64,000 bases of DNA. Origin: JALORV01 sp963791235 (lineage in GTDB: Bacteria; Pseudomonadota; Gammaproteobacteria; Burkholderiales; Burkholderiaceae_F). The stretch covers positions 69,076 to 133,075 of the forward strand of contig CAWBRW010000005.1 of the NCBI GenBank assembly GCA_963791235.1, given 5' to 3'. Positions within the stretch are counted from its first letter, which is position 1. The number at the start of each line of letters is the position of its first letter. A program made the translations under genes and the position numbers. The notes below the pieces were generated by a model, which was given only the letters and a program-made list of their open reading frames with translations, was not told the DNA's origin and did not search any database. Below are positions 1-8,816 of this stretch, piece by piece.

Positions 1-982
1 CGTCGATCTTGTTGAAGACGACGAGGCGCGGTACCGATCCCGCGCCGATCTCCTCGAGGACCCGATCGACTTCCGCCATCTGCTCGGCGCGGGCCGGAGA
101 CGCGCTGTCGACGACATGCAGCAGCAGGTCCGCCTCCGCGGTCTCGTCCAACGTCGACTTGAACGCCTCGACCAGCTGGTGTGGCAGGCCGCGGATAAAC
201 CCGACAGTATCCGACAGCACGACCGTCTCACCTTCGCCCAGATGCAGGCGACGAGCCGTCGTGTCGAGTGTGGCAAAGAGCTGGTCAGCGGCGTAGGCGC
301 CAGCCCGGGTCAACGCATTGAACAGCGTGGACTTGCCCGCGTTCGTGTAGCCAACGAGGGACACGGACAGGACGTCCCGACGCGAGCGCGCCCGCCGGCG
401 CGTGCGGCGCTGGCGTTCGAGCTGCTTCAGGCGTTCGCGCAACTGCTTCACGCGCACTCCGATCATGCGGCGGTCCAGTTCGATCTGCTTTTCGCCCGGG
501 CCGCCGGTCTTGCCAAGTCCGCCGCGTTGCCGCTCCAGGTGGGACCAGCCGCGCACCAGCCGGGTCGACAGGTGCTGCAGCTGGGCCAACTCAACCTGCA
601 GCTTGCCTTCGCGGCTGCGCGCGCGCTGCGAGAAGATATCGAGGATCAGTGCGGTGCGATCCAGGACCCACAGCCCCAGCGTGCGCCCGAGATTGCGTTG
701 CTGCGCCGGCGACAGTGCGACGTCGAAGACCACCAGGCCGGCCTCACCCGCCTCTGCCATCGCCTTGATTTCCTCGACTTTGCCGGCGCCGACGTAGTGC
801 GCAGGATCCGGCCGGTCCCGGCGTACCGCAATGTGCCCGGCAGGCGTCAGGCCCGCCGACAGCACGAGTTGCGTGAGTTCTTCGACCGCGTCGGGATCGT
901 CGCGCCGACCGATCGCCACGCTGACGAGCAGCGCCCGCTCGGAACGACCGGCACGCTCGTTTTCAACCTGGAAGACGGTCAG
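1..982 (-). CDS. hflX: HflX ribosome-associated GTPase (C-terminus off window)
   Basis: GTPase that binds the 50S subunit and splits stalled ribosomes under stress. The reading frame gives the HflX N-terminal domain, the linker with the conserved TGGPGEKQIELDRR stretch, then a G domain with GYTNAGKST (G1), DTVGF (G3) and NKID (G4) right at the window edge. About 327 codons are visible; the E. coli protein has 426, so roughly the last 100 are missing. It follows hfq, as in most Proteobacteria. Oddity: no ATG, GTG or TTG lies in frame upstream of the conserved N-terminus. The only plausible start is CTG at 980-982, overlapping the hfq stop codon, or else a base error hides the real start. Identity is certain; the start is not. 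Confidence 0.93.
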   Translation of the reverse strand, partial: MTVFQVENERAGRSERALLVSVAIGRRDDPDAVEELTQLVLSAGLTPAGHIAVRRDRPDPAHYVGAGKVEEIKAMAEAGEAGLVVFDVALSPAQQRNLGRTLGLWVLDRTALILDIFSQRARSREGKLQVELAQLQHLSTRLVRGWSHLERQRGGLGKTGGPGEKQIELDRRMIGVRVKQLRERLKQLERQRRTRRRARSRRDVLSVSLVGYTNAGKSTLFNALTRAGAYAADQLFATLDTTARRLHLGEGETVVLSDTVGFIRGLPHQLVEAFKSTLDETAEADLLLHVVDSASPARAEQMAEVDRVLEEIGAGSVPRLVVFNKID

Positions 983-1212
983 GACTCGGGCTCCGCGGTG
1001 AGATTGACCGGACGCGCAGGCACGACGGTGGAGATCGCGTGCTTGTAGACCATCTGCGTCACGGTATTGCGCAACAGGACGACATACTGGTCAAAGGATT
1101 CGATCTGGCCTTGAAGCTTGATGCCGTTGACCAGGTAGATCGAGACCGGAATGTGTTCCTTGCGCAGTGCGTTAAGAAACGGGTCTTGTAGTAATTGCCC
1201 TTTGTTGCTCAT
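979..1212 (-). CDS. hfq: RNA chaperone Hfq
   Basis: Hexameric Sm-like chaperone that pairs small RNAs with mRNAs. The protein is 77 residues with the Sm1 region (QDPFLNALRKEHIPVSIYLV) and the diagnostic Sm2 motif YKHAIST at about residues 56-62. The C-terminal tail is short (about 12 residues), as in other betaproteobacteria. It lies between der and hflX and its TGA overlaps the likely hflX start, suggesting translational coupling. The 137 bp upstream, between it and the der stop, is free of genes and probably holds its own promoter. Confidence 0.97.
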   Translation of the reverse strand: MSNKGQLLQDPFLNALRKEHIPVSIYLVNGIKLQGQIESFDQYVVLLRNTVTQMVYKHAISTVVPARPVNLTAEPES

Positions 1213-1349
1213 TGTGTTGGCTCCAGCGCTTTGACGCCGCTTGTTGTCTTCGGTTCAGGAGGAGGAGAACCGACCGTCGCGTGACTGCAAATGGGGACGG
1301 GGCCACGCAGTTCAATGTAAAGCAAAACCCGGGCCTTGGCCAAACCTCC

Positions 1350-2684
1350 TCAGGCGACGTAAGGGTTGCGCCCGGTACGGAATTCGACGCGCAGCGGGGT
1401 GCCCGCAAGCTCGAATTCGGCGCGAAAGTAGCCCTCGAGGTAGCGTCGGTAGCTGTCCGGGACGTGTTTCAGCGAGTTGCCATGAATCACGATGATGGGC
1501 GGGTTAACCCCACCCTGGTGCGCATAACGCAATTTCGGGCGCGAGGCCCCCGCGCGAGGCGGCATCTGGCGCGCGACCGCGGCCTGCAGCGCGCGTGTCA
1601 GCTTAGGCGTCGGCAGCCGGGCGAACGCCGCCGCGTGCGCTTCCGAGACGGAGCGCATTACTGCCGACAGGCCGGTGCGCTTCAGCGCCGAGATCGTGTG
1701 GATACGCGCCCAGCCCAGGAAGTGCAGCTTGCGGTCGATCTCACGCTTGATGCGATCGCGCTGGTAATCGTCCAGCCCGTCCCACTTGTTGATCGCGATG
1801 ACCAGCGCCCGTCCGCTCTCGAGTACGTAGCCGGCGATGTGGGCATCCTGGTCCGATATCTCGGCCGACGCGTCGAGCAGCAGCACGACGACGTTGGCAT
1901 CGGCGATTGCCTGCAGGGTCTTCACGACGGAAAACTTCTCTACCGCCTCGAATACCTTGCCGCGCCGGCGCAGCCCGGCGGTATCGATCAGGGTATACGG
2001 GCGGCCATCGAACTCGAACTCGACTTCGATGGCATCGCGCGTCGTGCCCGGCTGATCGAACGCGATCAGTCGCTCTTCCCCGATAAGCGCGTTGATCAGT
2101 GTCGACTTTCCGACGTTCGGGCGGCCAACGACCGCCACGCGCACGCGGCGCTCGGCGTCCTCGGCTCCTTCCGCCGCAGCCTCGGTCTCTGCCGCGACAA
2201 AGGGCAGGAGCGCGAGGTCCATCAGGTCGCGGACACCCTCGCCGTGCGCGGCCGAGATCGCATGCGGCTCGCCCAGCCCGAGCTCATGGAATTCCGCGAT
2301 CGCTTCGGTCGGCAGTCCCTCGGCCTTGTTGACTGCCAGCAGTACGCGGCGGCCGGTGATGCGCAGCCGTTCGCCGATGCGTCGGTCCTGCGCGGTCAGG
2401 CCTTCGCGCGCGTCCAGCACCAGGACGATCGCGTCGCTTTCGGCGATCGCCTGCTCGGCCTGCGCCGCCATCTCGCGGGCGATGCCTTCGGCGTTCAATG
2501 GCTCGAAGCCGCCGGTGTCGATGACGATGTAGTCGCGCGGGCCGACCCTGCCGTCACCGTAGTGGCGATCGCGCGTCAGTCCGGGGAAATCCGCGACCAG
2601 CGCCGCGCGCGTCCTCGTCAGCCGGTTGAACAGCGTCGACTTGCCGACGTTCGGGCGGCCGACGAGTGCGATGACCGGTTTCAT
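1350..2684 (-). CDS. der: Ribosome biogenesis GTPase Der (EngA)
   Basis: Essential double GTPase needed for 50S maturation. The 444-residue protein has two tandem G domains, each with GRPNVGKSTL (near residues 8 and 188), G3 motifs DTGGF and DTAGL, and G4 motifs NKAE in the first and NKWD in the second. A KH-like C-terminal domain follows, which contacts rRNA. Length matches the family. It sits 17 bp downstream of bamB in the same direction, the usual bamB-der pairing. No frame break is seen. Confidence 0.97.
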   Translation of the reverse strand: MKPVIALVGRPNVGKSTLFNRLTRTRAALVADFPGLTRDRHYGDGRVGPRDYIVIDTGGFEPLNAEGIAREMAAQAEQAIAESDAIVLVLDAREGLTAQDRRIGERLRITGRRVLLAVNKAEGLPTEAIAEFHELGLGEPHAISAAHGEGVRDLMDLALLPFVAAETEAAAEGAEDAERRVRVAVVGRPNVGKSTLINALIGEERLIAFDQPGTTRDAIEVEFEFDGRPYTLIDTAGLRRRGKVFEAVEKFSVVKTLQAIADANVVVLLLDASAEISDQDAHIAGYVLESGRALVIAINKWDGLDDYQRDRIKREIDRKLHFLGWARIHTISALKRTGLSAVMRSVSEAHAAAFARLPTPKLTRALQAAVARQMPPRAGASRPKLRYAHQGGVNPPIIVIHGNSLKHVPDSYRRYLEGYFRAEFELAGTPLRVEFRTGRNPYVA

Positions 2685-2701
2685 CGTGTGGCCCGGCCGA
2701 T

Positions 2702-3877
2702 CTACTCGACCGTCACAAGCGCGACTGTCCCATCCTGCGTCTGCACGACGGCACCGCCGCCGAATGCCGTCGGTGACGCGGTGATCTCGCTGCCCAGCCC
2801 AATGCGCGCGAGAAAGCTGCCGTCCTCGGGAGAAAGGAAGTGCAGGTAACCGGCGTAGTCGCCGACGAGCACGGCCCGTCGCAGCGCGAGCGGCGCGGCG
2901 AGATCCCGGTGGAGGAGCTTCTCCTGGCGCCAGGCATTGGCTCCAGTCGCCGTCGAAAACGCCACCACGTTGGACTTCGCATCCACCGCATAGACGCGGC
3001 GGCCGTCACCACCCACTCCAGTGCGGGCCGAGAAGTCACGCGCCCAGCGCAGGTTGCCGTTGGCGATCTCGAAGCAGGCGACACGTCCCTGGAACGCCGC
3101 GGCGCAGACGTCGCCGCCGAGCACCAGGGGCGTGCCCTGCACGTCCGCCAGGCGCTCGACTTCGGTCGCGCCCCGCGGCTCTGCCACCGGGGCGTCCCAG
3201 CGCACCGTGCCATTGGCCACGCCGATCATGGCCAGGCGCCCGCTCGGGAAGCCGGCAGCAATCAGGTCGCCGGCGAACGTCATTCCCGTCATCGACTTCA
3301 GCGTCAGCGGCGGCGTCGTACGTTGGTAGTTCCAGCGGCGCTTTCCGGTGTTCGCCTCGAACGTTGTGATCCGGTAATCCGACGAGCGCACGATCACGAG
3401 CCCGCGCCCGACGAGTGGCGGCGTGTGGACCGAACCGCTCACCTGCGCGCGCCACAGTTCCTTCCCGTCCGCGCCCAGCGCTATGACATCGCCGCGGGCG
3501 CTGCCGACCGCGACGACGAAACCGTCACTACCGACCCCGCCGGTGATCGAGGTGTTGGTTTCGGCGCGCCAGACAACCTCGCCGTCCGGCCCGATGCGGA
3601 CCACGGATCCTCTGCCGCTGGCCGCATAGATGGCGTTTTCCAGCACTGCGGGCTGCAGGAACGCGTCACGCGACGAGCCGACATTCGTACGCCACGCGAC
3701 CCGCGGAGCAAGCGACGGCGAGAAATCGACCAGCGGCGAAGGTGCGACCGCCTTGCTGGAAGACCCGCCCAGCCAGGACGGCATCCATGACGGCATCGAC
3801 GAGCAACCGGCAAGCGCGCCGCAAGCGAGCACACCCGCGAGGCGACGAACCGTCATCGCTGCAATCATCCGCTTCAC
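2702..3877 (-). CDS. bamB: Outer membrane assembly lipoprotein BamB
   Basis: Lipoprotein of the BAM complex that inserts beta-barrel proteins into the outer membrane. The 391-residue protein starts with a basic N-terminus, a hydrophobic stretch and the lipobox AGC (LACGALAGCSS). After a proline/serine-rich linker come repeated PQQ-type beta-propeller blades (for example VVRIGPDGEVVWRAETN and ALGADGKELWRAQVSG). Its ATG overlaps the TGA of the upstream yfgM-like gene by four bases, and der follows closely, the standard yfgM-bamB-der order. Confidence 0.95.
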   Translation of the reverse strand: MKRMIAAMTVRRLAGVLACGALAGCSSMPSWMPSWLGGSSSKAVAPSPLVDFSPSLAPRVAWRTNVGSSRDAFLQPAVLENAIYAASGRGSVVRIGPDGEVVWRAETNTSITGGVGSDGFVVAVGSARGDVIALGADGKELWRAQVSGSVHTPPLVGRGLVIVRSSDYRITTFEANTGKRRWNYQRTTPPLTLKSMTGMTFAGDLIAAGFPSGRLAMIGVANGTVRWDAPVAEPRGATEVERLADVQGTPLVLGGDVCAAAFQGRVACFEIANGNLRWARDFSARTGVGGDGRRVYAVDAKSNVVAFSTATGANAWRQEKLLHRDLAAPLALRRAVLVGDYAGYLHFLSPEDGSFLARIGLGSEITASPTAFGGGAVVQTQDGTVALVTVE

Positions 3878-4515
3878 GACGCCGCGGCAGGCGGCAGCGC
3901 GTCGAGCTTCAACTGGATGATCGCCCGCAGCGGATGCTGCGCATCCGCCTTCGCCAGTGCGTCTTTGTACGCGGCGCGCGCTTCCTCGGTCTTGTTCTGC
4001 GCAACCAGCACGTCGCCGCGCCGATCGAGCACCGTCGGCAGGTACGCGGCAGGCGCTTCGAAGCTCAACGCCTGGAGTGCCTGGTCGTACTTCTTCTCAT
4101 CGAGCAGCACGCCGGCGAGTCGAACGCGCGCGATCATCGTCAGTTCATCGTGCCCCGACTTGTCGATGACCCATCGCAGCTGCTCGGCTGCCCTGGGGAG
4201 GTCTCCCATTTCGGCACTCAGCTTGGCGGCCTGCAGCGCGGCGATGGCGGCATAGGACGTCCGTCCGTAGTGCTCCTGGATCGTTGCGGCCAGGGTCTGG
4301 ACCTTGGCCGTATCCCGCGCCACGATCGCCTGTTCGAGCTGTCCGTAGACTCCTGCGGCTGACTTCGCCTGATCGCGCTCGTACCAGCGCCAGCCGTTGT
4401 AGCCGGCAAAGCCGAGCAGCACGACGGTCACCGCCGTCAGCAGCAGGTTGCCGTACTTTTGCCACCAGGCTTTCAGCTCGGCAAGTTGTTCCTGTTCTTC
4501 GAGGTCGTACGCCAT
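3874..4515 (-). CDS. yfgM: YfgM-type TPR protein, SecYEG ancillary subunit
   Basis: Membrane-anchored periplasmic protein thought to link the SecYEG translocon to periplasmic chaperones. The 213-residue protein has a short cytoplasmic start (MAYDLEEQEQLAELKAWW), one transmembrane segment at about residues 22-44, then alpha-helical TPR-like repeats (for example YGQLEQAIVARDTAKVQTLA). Length and topology fit the family. It lies between hisS and bamB, as in most beta- and gammaproteobacteria, and overlaps bamB by four bases. Confidence 0.92.
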   Translation of the reverse strand: MAYDLEEQEQLAELKAWWQKYGNLLLTAVTVVLLGFAGYNGWRWYERDQAKSAAGVYGQLEQAIVARDTAKVQTLAATIQEHYGRTSYAAIAALQAAKLSAEMGDLPRAAEQLRWVIDKSGHDELTMIARVRLAGVLLDEKKYDQALQALSFEAPAAYLPTVLDRRGDVLVAQNKTEEARAAYKDALAKADAQHPLRAIIQLKLDALPPAAAS

Positions 4516-4522
4516 CGGCTTC

Positions 4523-5836
4523 CTACAGGTTGTCGTTACGTGTCAAGGCTTCCACCAGTGCATCGGGGATCTGATCGAGCGGGACGATACGCTGCTCGGC
4601 AAAGGGTAAGGCGCTGTCCGTTGCCCGCAGCGCCTTGATCGTGGCCGCATTGGCGGCGGCCTCGGCTTCGCCGACGATGACGGCGTACTCGGCACCACTG
4701 GCATCCGCCTTCTTCATCTGCGACTTCATGCTGCCTTCGCCCGTGTGACATATGACATCGAGGCCACAGTCCCGCATCGCTTCGGCGAGCAGGAAGGCGC
4801 GCTGCGCGGTGGCGCCGCCCTGGTGCAGCACATACACGTCGGTCGATGCCGCCGCTTCGGCCGATCGTGCTTCGCGAATGAGCTCGATCACGCGCTCGAT
4901 GCCGAGCCCGAAACCGATGCCGGGCGTGGGCTTGCCGCCCATGCGCTCGATCAGCGGGTCGTAGCGTCCGCCGCCGCAGAGCGTCCCCTGCGCTCCAAGC
5001 GCATCAGTGATCCACTCGAACACCGTGAGGTTGTAGTAATCGAGTCCGCGCACCATGCGCGGATTGATCGTGAACTCGATGCCGGCCGCCTGCAGCAGCG
5101 TCTGCAGCCCCTCGAAGTGCGCGCTCGACGACGCGCCGAGGTACTCGGTGATGCGCGGTGCTCCGGCCACAATTTCCGCGAGCGCCGGGTTCTTGGTGTC
5201 GAGGATGCGCAGCGGGTTGGTGTGGAGTCGGCGCTTGGCATCGGCATCCAGCGCTGCCTCGTGCCGCGACAGGTACGCGATCAGGTCAGCACGGTGCCGC
5301 GCTCGCTCGTCCGCCTGCCCGAGGCAGTTCAGTTCGAGCCGTACCCGGCCGACGCGGTCGATGCCGAGGATTTTCCAAAGCCGGGCCAACATGACGATCT
5401 GTTCCGCGTCGATGTCCGGACCCGCAAAGCCGACCGCCTCGACATTGACCTGGTAGAACTGCCGGTAGCGGCCGCGCTGCGGCCGCTCATGGCGGAACAC
5501 CGGGCCCATGGACCAAAGCCGCCGTGGCGCGTCGTAAGTGAGGTTGTGCTCGACGATCGCGCGTATCACGCCGGCGGTGAACTCCGGACGCAGCGTCAGG
5601 TGCTCGCCGTTGAGCCGGTCCTCGAAGGAATACATCTCCTTTTCGACGATGTCGGTGACCTCGCCGATGCCCCTCACGAAGAGCTCGGTGTACTCGACGA
5701 TCGGGGTGCGGATCTGCTGGTAGCCGTAGCTGCGCAGCCAGTCCGCAACGCGTGCCTCGAACCACTCCCACAGCGGAGCCTCCGCGGGCAACAGATCGTT
5801 CATGCCGCGCACGGCAGCGAGCTTCTTCTGCGCCAT
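4523..5836 (-). CDS. hisS: Histidine-tRNA ligase
   Basis: Class II aminoacyl-tRNA synthetase charging tRNA-His in the cytoplasm. The 437-residue protein shows motif 2 (FRHERPQRGRYRQFYQ), the histidine-binding RGLDYYNLTVFEWI region, CGGGRYD, and motif 3 (GIGFGLGIERVIEL), followed by the anticodon-binding domain. Length is slightly above E. coli HisRS (424). It lies between ispG and yfgM with 4-8 bp gaps, so it is probably part of the same transcript. No frame break is visible. Confidence 0.97.
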   Translation of the reverse strand: MAQKKLAAVRGMNDLLPAEAPLWEWFEARVADWLRSYGYQQIRTPIVEYTELFVRGIGEVTDIVEKEMYSFEDRLNGEHLTLRPEFTAGVIRAIVEHNLTYDAPRRLWSMGPVFRHERPQRGRYRQFYQVNVEAVGFAGPDIDAEQIVMLARLWKILGIDRVGRVRLELNCLGQADERARHRADLIAYLSRHEAALDADAKRRLHTNPLRILDTKNPALAEIVAGAPRITEYLGASSSAHFEGLQTLLQAAGIEFTINPRMVRGLDYYNLTVFEWITDALGAQGTLCGGGRYDPLIERMGGKPTPGIGFGLGIERVIELIREARSAEAAASTDVYVLHQGGATAQRAFLLAEAMRDCGLDVICHTGEGSMKSQMKKADASGAEYAVIVGEAEAAANAATIKALRATDSALPFAEQRIVPLDQIPDALVEALTRNDNL

Positions 5837-5840
5837 CGCG

Positions 5841-7121
5841 TTAGGCGTGAACCCGCGCGTACTTGCGTCGCACGTAATCGCCGACGATCGCCTGGAACTC
5901 CTCGGCGATCCGCTCGCCCTTCAGCGTCACCGTGCGCTCGCCATCGACGAACACGGGCGCGACGGGCGCTTCACCGGAACCCGGCAGGCTGATGCCGATG
6001 TTCGCGTGCTTGCTCTCGCCCGGTCCATTGACCACGCAGCCCATGACCGCAACGCTCATCGACTCGACGCCGGGATGATCGCGGCGCCACACTGGCATCT
6101 GCTCACGCAGCCAGGTCTGGATCGAATCCGCCAGTTCCTGGAAGAACGTGCTGGTCGTGCGGCCGCATCCCGGGCAGGCCACGACCATCGGCGTGAAGGC
6201 GCGCAGTCCCATCGTCTGCAGGATTTCCTGCGCCACCTGCACTTCGCGCGTACGCGACTCCCCCGGCGCCGGGGTCAGTGACACGCGGATCGTGTCGCCG
6301 ATGCCTTCCTGCAGCAGCACCGCCAGTGCCGCGCTCGACGCCACGATGCCCTTGCTGCCCATACCGGCCTCGGTCAGGCCGAGATGCAGCGGGTAGTCGC
6401 AGCGCTGCGACAGCGAGCGGTAGACCGCGATCAGGTCCTGCACGCCGCTGACTTTCGCCGACAGGCAGATGCGATTGCCCGGCAGGCCGAGCTGCTCGGC
6501 CCGCTCGGCGCTCTCGATCGCCGAACGCACCAGTGCTTCGCGCAGGACGGCATTGGCATCCCAGGGTCCAGCGCGGGCCGCGTTCTCGTCCATCATGCGC
6601 GCCAGGAGTTCCTGGTCGAGCGAGCCCCAGTTGACGCCGATGCGGATCGGCTTGTCGTAGCGGCACGCCACTTCGATCATCTGTGCGAAGTTGTCCTCGC
6701 GGCGCGCACCCTTGCCGACGTTGCCCGGGTTGATGCGGTACTTCGACAGCGCCTGCGCACACTCCGGGTACTGCATCAGCAGCTTGTGGCCGTTGTAGTG
6801 GAAGTCGCCTACGAGCGGCGCCGCGACGCCCATGCGGTCCAGTTGCTCGCGAATCGCCGCCACTTCCGCCGCCGCCTCGGGCGAGTTGACCGTAATGCGT
6901 ACCGCTTCCGAGCCGGCCTGCGCCAGTTCCTTCACCTGGACGGCAGTCGCGATGGCGTCAGCCGTGTCGGTATTGGTCATCGACTGCACCATGACCGGTG
7001 CATTGCTGCCGATACGAACGACACGCTGACCCCAGCGCAGTTCGACCTCGCGCGTGGGACGGCGACCGGCCGGGCGGGCGGCCGCCGGCAGGCAGTCGAG
7101 CGGTTCGATCGGCTGATTCAT
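5841..7121 (-). CDS. ispG: 4-hydroxy-3-methylbut-2-en-1-yl diphosphate synthase (flavodoxin)
   Basis: Iron-sulfur enzyme of the methylerythritol phosphate pathway to isoprenoids, converting MEcPP to HMBPP. I chose ATG 7121 (MNQPIEPLDCLP, 426 residues) because the longer reading frame runs back into rodZ. The cluster ligands are visible in VACPGCGRTT and in the C-terminal VMGCVVNGPGES motif; the N-terminal TIM barrel carries MVQSMTNTDTADA. The gene starts 8 bp after the rodZ stop and ends 4 bp before hisS. Position and length are typical. Confidence 0.96.
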   Translation of the reverse strand: MNQPIEPLDCLPAAARPAGRRPTREVELRWGQRVVRIGSNAPVMVQSMTNTDTADAIATAVQVKELAQAGSEAVRITVNSPEAAAEVAAIREQLDRMGVAAPLVGDFHYNGHKLLMQYPECAQALSKYRINPGNVGKGARREDNFAQMIEVACRYDKPIRIGVNWGSLDQELLARMMDENAARAGPWDANAVLREALVRSAIESAERAEQLGLPGNRICLSAKVSGVQDLIAVYRSLSQRCDYPLHLGLTEAGMGSKGIVASSAALAVLLQEGIGDTIRVSLTPAPGESRTREVQVAQEILQTMGLRAFTPMVVACPGCGRTTSTFFQELADSIQTWLREQMPVWRRDHPGVESMSVAVMGCVVNGPGESKHANIGISLPGSGEAPVAPVFVDGERTVTLKGERIAEEFQAIVGDYVRRKYARVHA

Positions 7122-7128
7122 CGCGCTG

Positions 7129-7983
7129 TCAGTTGATCGTGAAGCGCGCGACGTTCTGCCGGCTGTACGGACTGAGGTCATAGGCCTCGCCACGCACCTC
7201 GACACTCGTCTTGGTCGAGTCACCGATGACCACGTAGAACGGCGGAGTCCCCTCGATCACGAACTCGGTGCCGGCAGCGTTGTGCTGCGAATGCAGGACC
7301 TTGCCTTCGGCATCCTTGACCTCGGCCCACGATGCCCCGGTGAAGCGAAGCTTGAGCAATGGCGGCGGCGGAATTGGCTCGAGGACCGCGGCGGATTCCG
7401 CAGCACCCGCAGGCACCCCCGCGGGTGACGCCGTGGCCGGCTCGGTGACGGGAGGCGGCGCTGGCGGCGGCGCCTGCACCGCGGACGCCGCCGGAACGAC
7501 CGTCCCGGTCGTGGATCTCGGGGCGCTTTCGCGTGTCGCGTACCAGCCAAGAATTCCGAGCACGATCAGGAGCAGCACTGCACCGACGACGACCAGACGC
7601 CGCGACGTCTGTTCGCGCGACGCGGCGCGCACCGGCGAGTAGTCGCGCTGCTGCGTCATGCCATCGACGACCGATGAACTGCTTGGTGCGATCTTCGAAG
7701 CGAGATCGTCAAGCAACGCGCCGGGCTCGACGTTGAAGATGCGCGCGTAACTGCGAACGAAGCCGCGCACGTAGGCCGCCTCGGGAAGCGCGGTGAGCGT
7801 TTCCTGTTCCAGTGCGCGGACCTGGTTCGGGTGCAACCTCAACCGGGCGGCAACGTCGGTGACCGTGAGTCCGGCGCGCTCGCGTTCCCAGCGGAGGCGA
7901 GCCCCGAAGGATGTCGGCGGCTGCTCCGCCGGAGTTTCGATGGGCGCGCCAGGCGCCTCGGTGTGGTTGGTGTCGTCACTCAT
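7129..7983 (-). CDS. rodZ: Cytoskeleton protein RodZ
   Basis: Bitopic inner-membrane protein that ties MreB filaments to the elongasome. Of 284 residues, about 30-95 form a helix-turn-helix (GLTVTDVAARLRLHPNQVRA, then YVRGFVRSYARIFNV). One transmembrane helix lies near 130-152 (LVVVGAVLLLIVLGILGWY), followed by a proline/alanine-rich linker and the C-terminal DUF4115-type domain. Its ATG lies 8 bp inside the end of pilW. The rodZ-ispG-hisS order is conserved in betaproteobacteria. Confidence 0.93.
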   Translation of the reverse strand: MSDDTNHTEAPGAPIETPAEQPPTSFGARLRWERERAGLTVTDVAARLRLHPNQVRALEQETLTALPEAAYVRGFVRSYARIFNVEPGALLDDLASKIAPSSSSVVDGMTQQRDYSPVRAASREQTSRRLVVVGAVLLLIVLGILGWYATRESAPRSTTGTVVPAASAVQAPPPAPPPVTEPATASPAGVPAGAAESAAVLEPIPPPPLLKLRFTGASWAEVKDAEGKVLHSQHNAAGTEFVIEGTPPFYVVIGDSTKTSVEVRGEAYDLSPYSRQNVARFTIN

Positions 7984-8815
7984 CGAACGCGCCGCGGGCC
8001 AGCAGGCTGGCCTCCTTTGAGCTGGGAAAACGCGAACGCAGTTCCGAGGCCCGCCGCGTCTCGGTGCGCAGGTCGCCCTGCACCCGCGCCAGCTTCAGCC
8101 CCAGCCACAGCGACTCGGCGGTCTCATCCGTCGTGCGGGACAGTAGCCCGTAATAAAACGCCGCACGCTCGGTCTGGCCGGTGGCCAGATAGAGCCGCGT
8201 CAACTCGATCTTGACGGCCGGGCTGGATGCGTCCAGTTCGAATGCTCGTCGCAGGTAAGGTTCGGCTGCTCCGTAATCCTTCGCCCGCATCATGCACATG
8301 CCGGCATTGAGGTTGGCGAGCGACGGCGTGGCATAAAGCGGATCGCGCAGCGCGCGCTGGAAATAGCCCATGGCCTCCTGCTCGCGGCCATTGCGGCAGA
8401 GCACCCAGCCATAGTTGTTGTTGATGTCGGGGTTGGCCGGTTCGAGCTGGAGCGCTCGTTGGAAGTTGGCCTCGGCCTCGCGACGATCATCGAGCTCCGT
8501 GTAGATCAAACCGAGCAGGCCGTAGGCGTCAGCCAAGGTGGGGTCAATCTGTACCGCTCGCTTGGCCTCCTCGAGCGCCACCGACATCTGGCCGCTGCGG
8601 AAGTAGCCGGCCGCAAGATCGACGCGTGCGCGGGCCCTGGCTTTCGCATTCGTCTGCGACGCGGCAGCCGGTCCGCCCGACGTGGTCGAGGAGATAACCG
8701 CGCCACTGGACGATGTGACGGTCGTCGTCGTGCACCCCGCGGCCAGGCCAAAGCAGCCGATCGCCGTTGCCAGAGCCAGCATCGACGCCCACGTGCCGCG
8801 CCCTCCGTGACTCAT
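7976..8815 (-). CDS. pilW: Type IV pilus biogenesis/stability lipoprotein PilW (PilF)
   Basis: Outer-membrane pilotin-like TPR lipoprotein needed for secretin (PilQ) assembly. I chose ATG 8815 (MSHGGRGTWASML, 279 residues) because an ATG 18 bases further upstream overlaps the rlmN stop. Signal peptide with lipobox AAGC (CFGLAAGCTTTT), then an Ala/Ser-rich spacer and at least four TPR units (for example LADAYGLLGLIYTELDDRRE and PDINNNYGWVLCRNGREQEA). It lies between rlmN and rodZ, the usual place. It implies that pilus genes occur elsewhere in the genome. Confidence 0.9.
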   Translation of the reverse strand: MSHGGRGTWASMLALATAIGCFGLAAGCTTTTVTSSSGAVISSTTSGGPAAASQTNAKARARARVDLAAGYFRSGQMSVALEEAKRAVQIDPTLADAYGLLGLIYTELDDRREAEANFQRALQLEPANPDINNNYGWVLCRNGREQEAMGYFQRALRDPLYATPSLANLNAGMCMMRAKDYGAAEPYLRRAFELDASSPAVKIELTRLYLATGQTERAAFYYGLLSRTTDETAESLWLGLKLARVQGDLRTETRRASELRSRFPSSKEASLLARGAFDE

Positions 8816-8816
8816 G

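Noticed and set aside
1212..2849. 545-codon plus-strand ORF opposite der
   Set aside because: Arg-rich translation with no motif, antisense to an intact conserved gene; a high-GC shadow frame.
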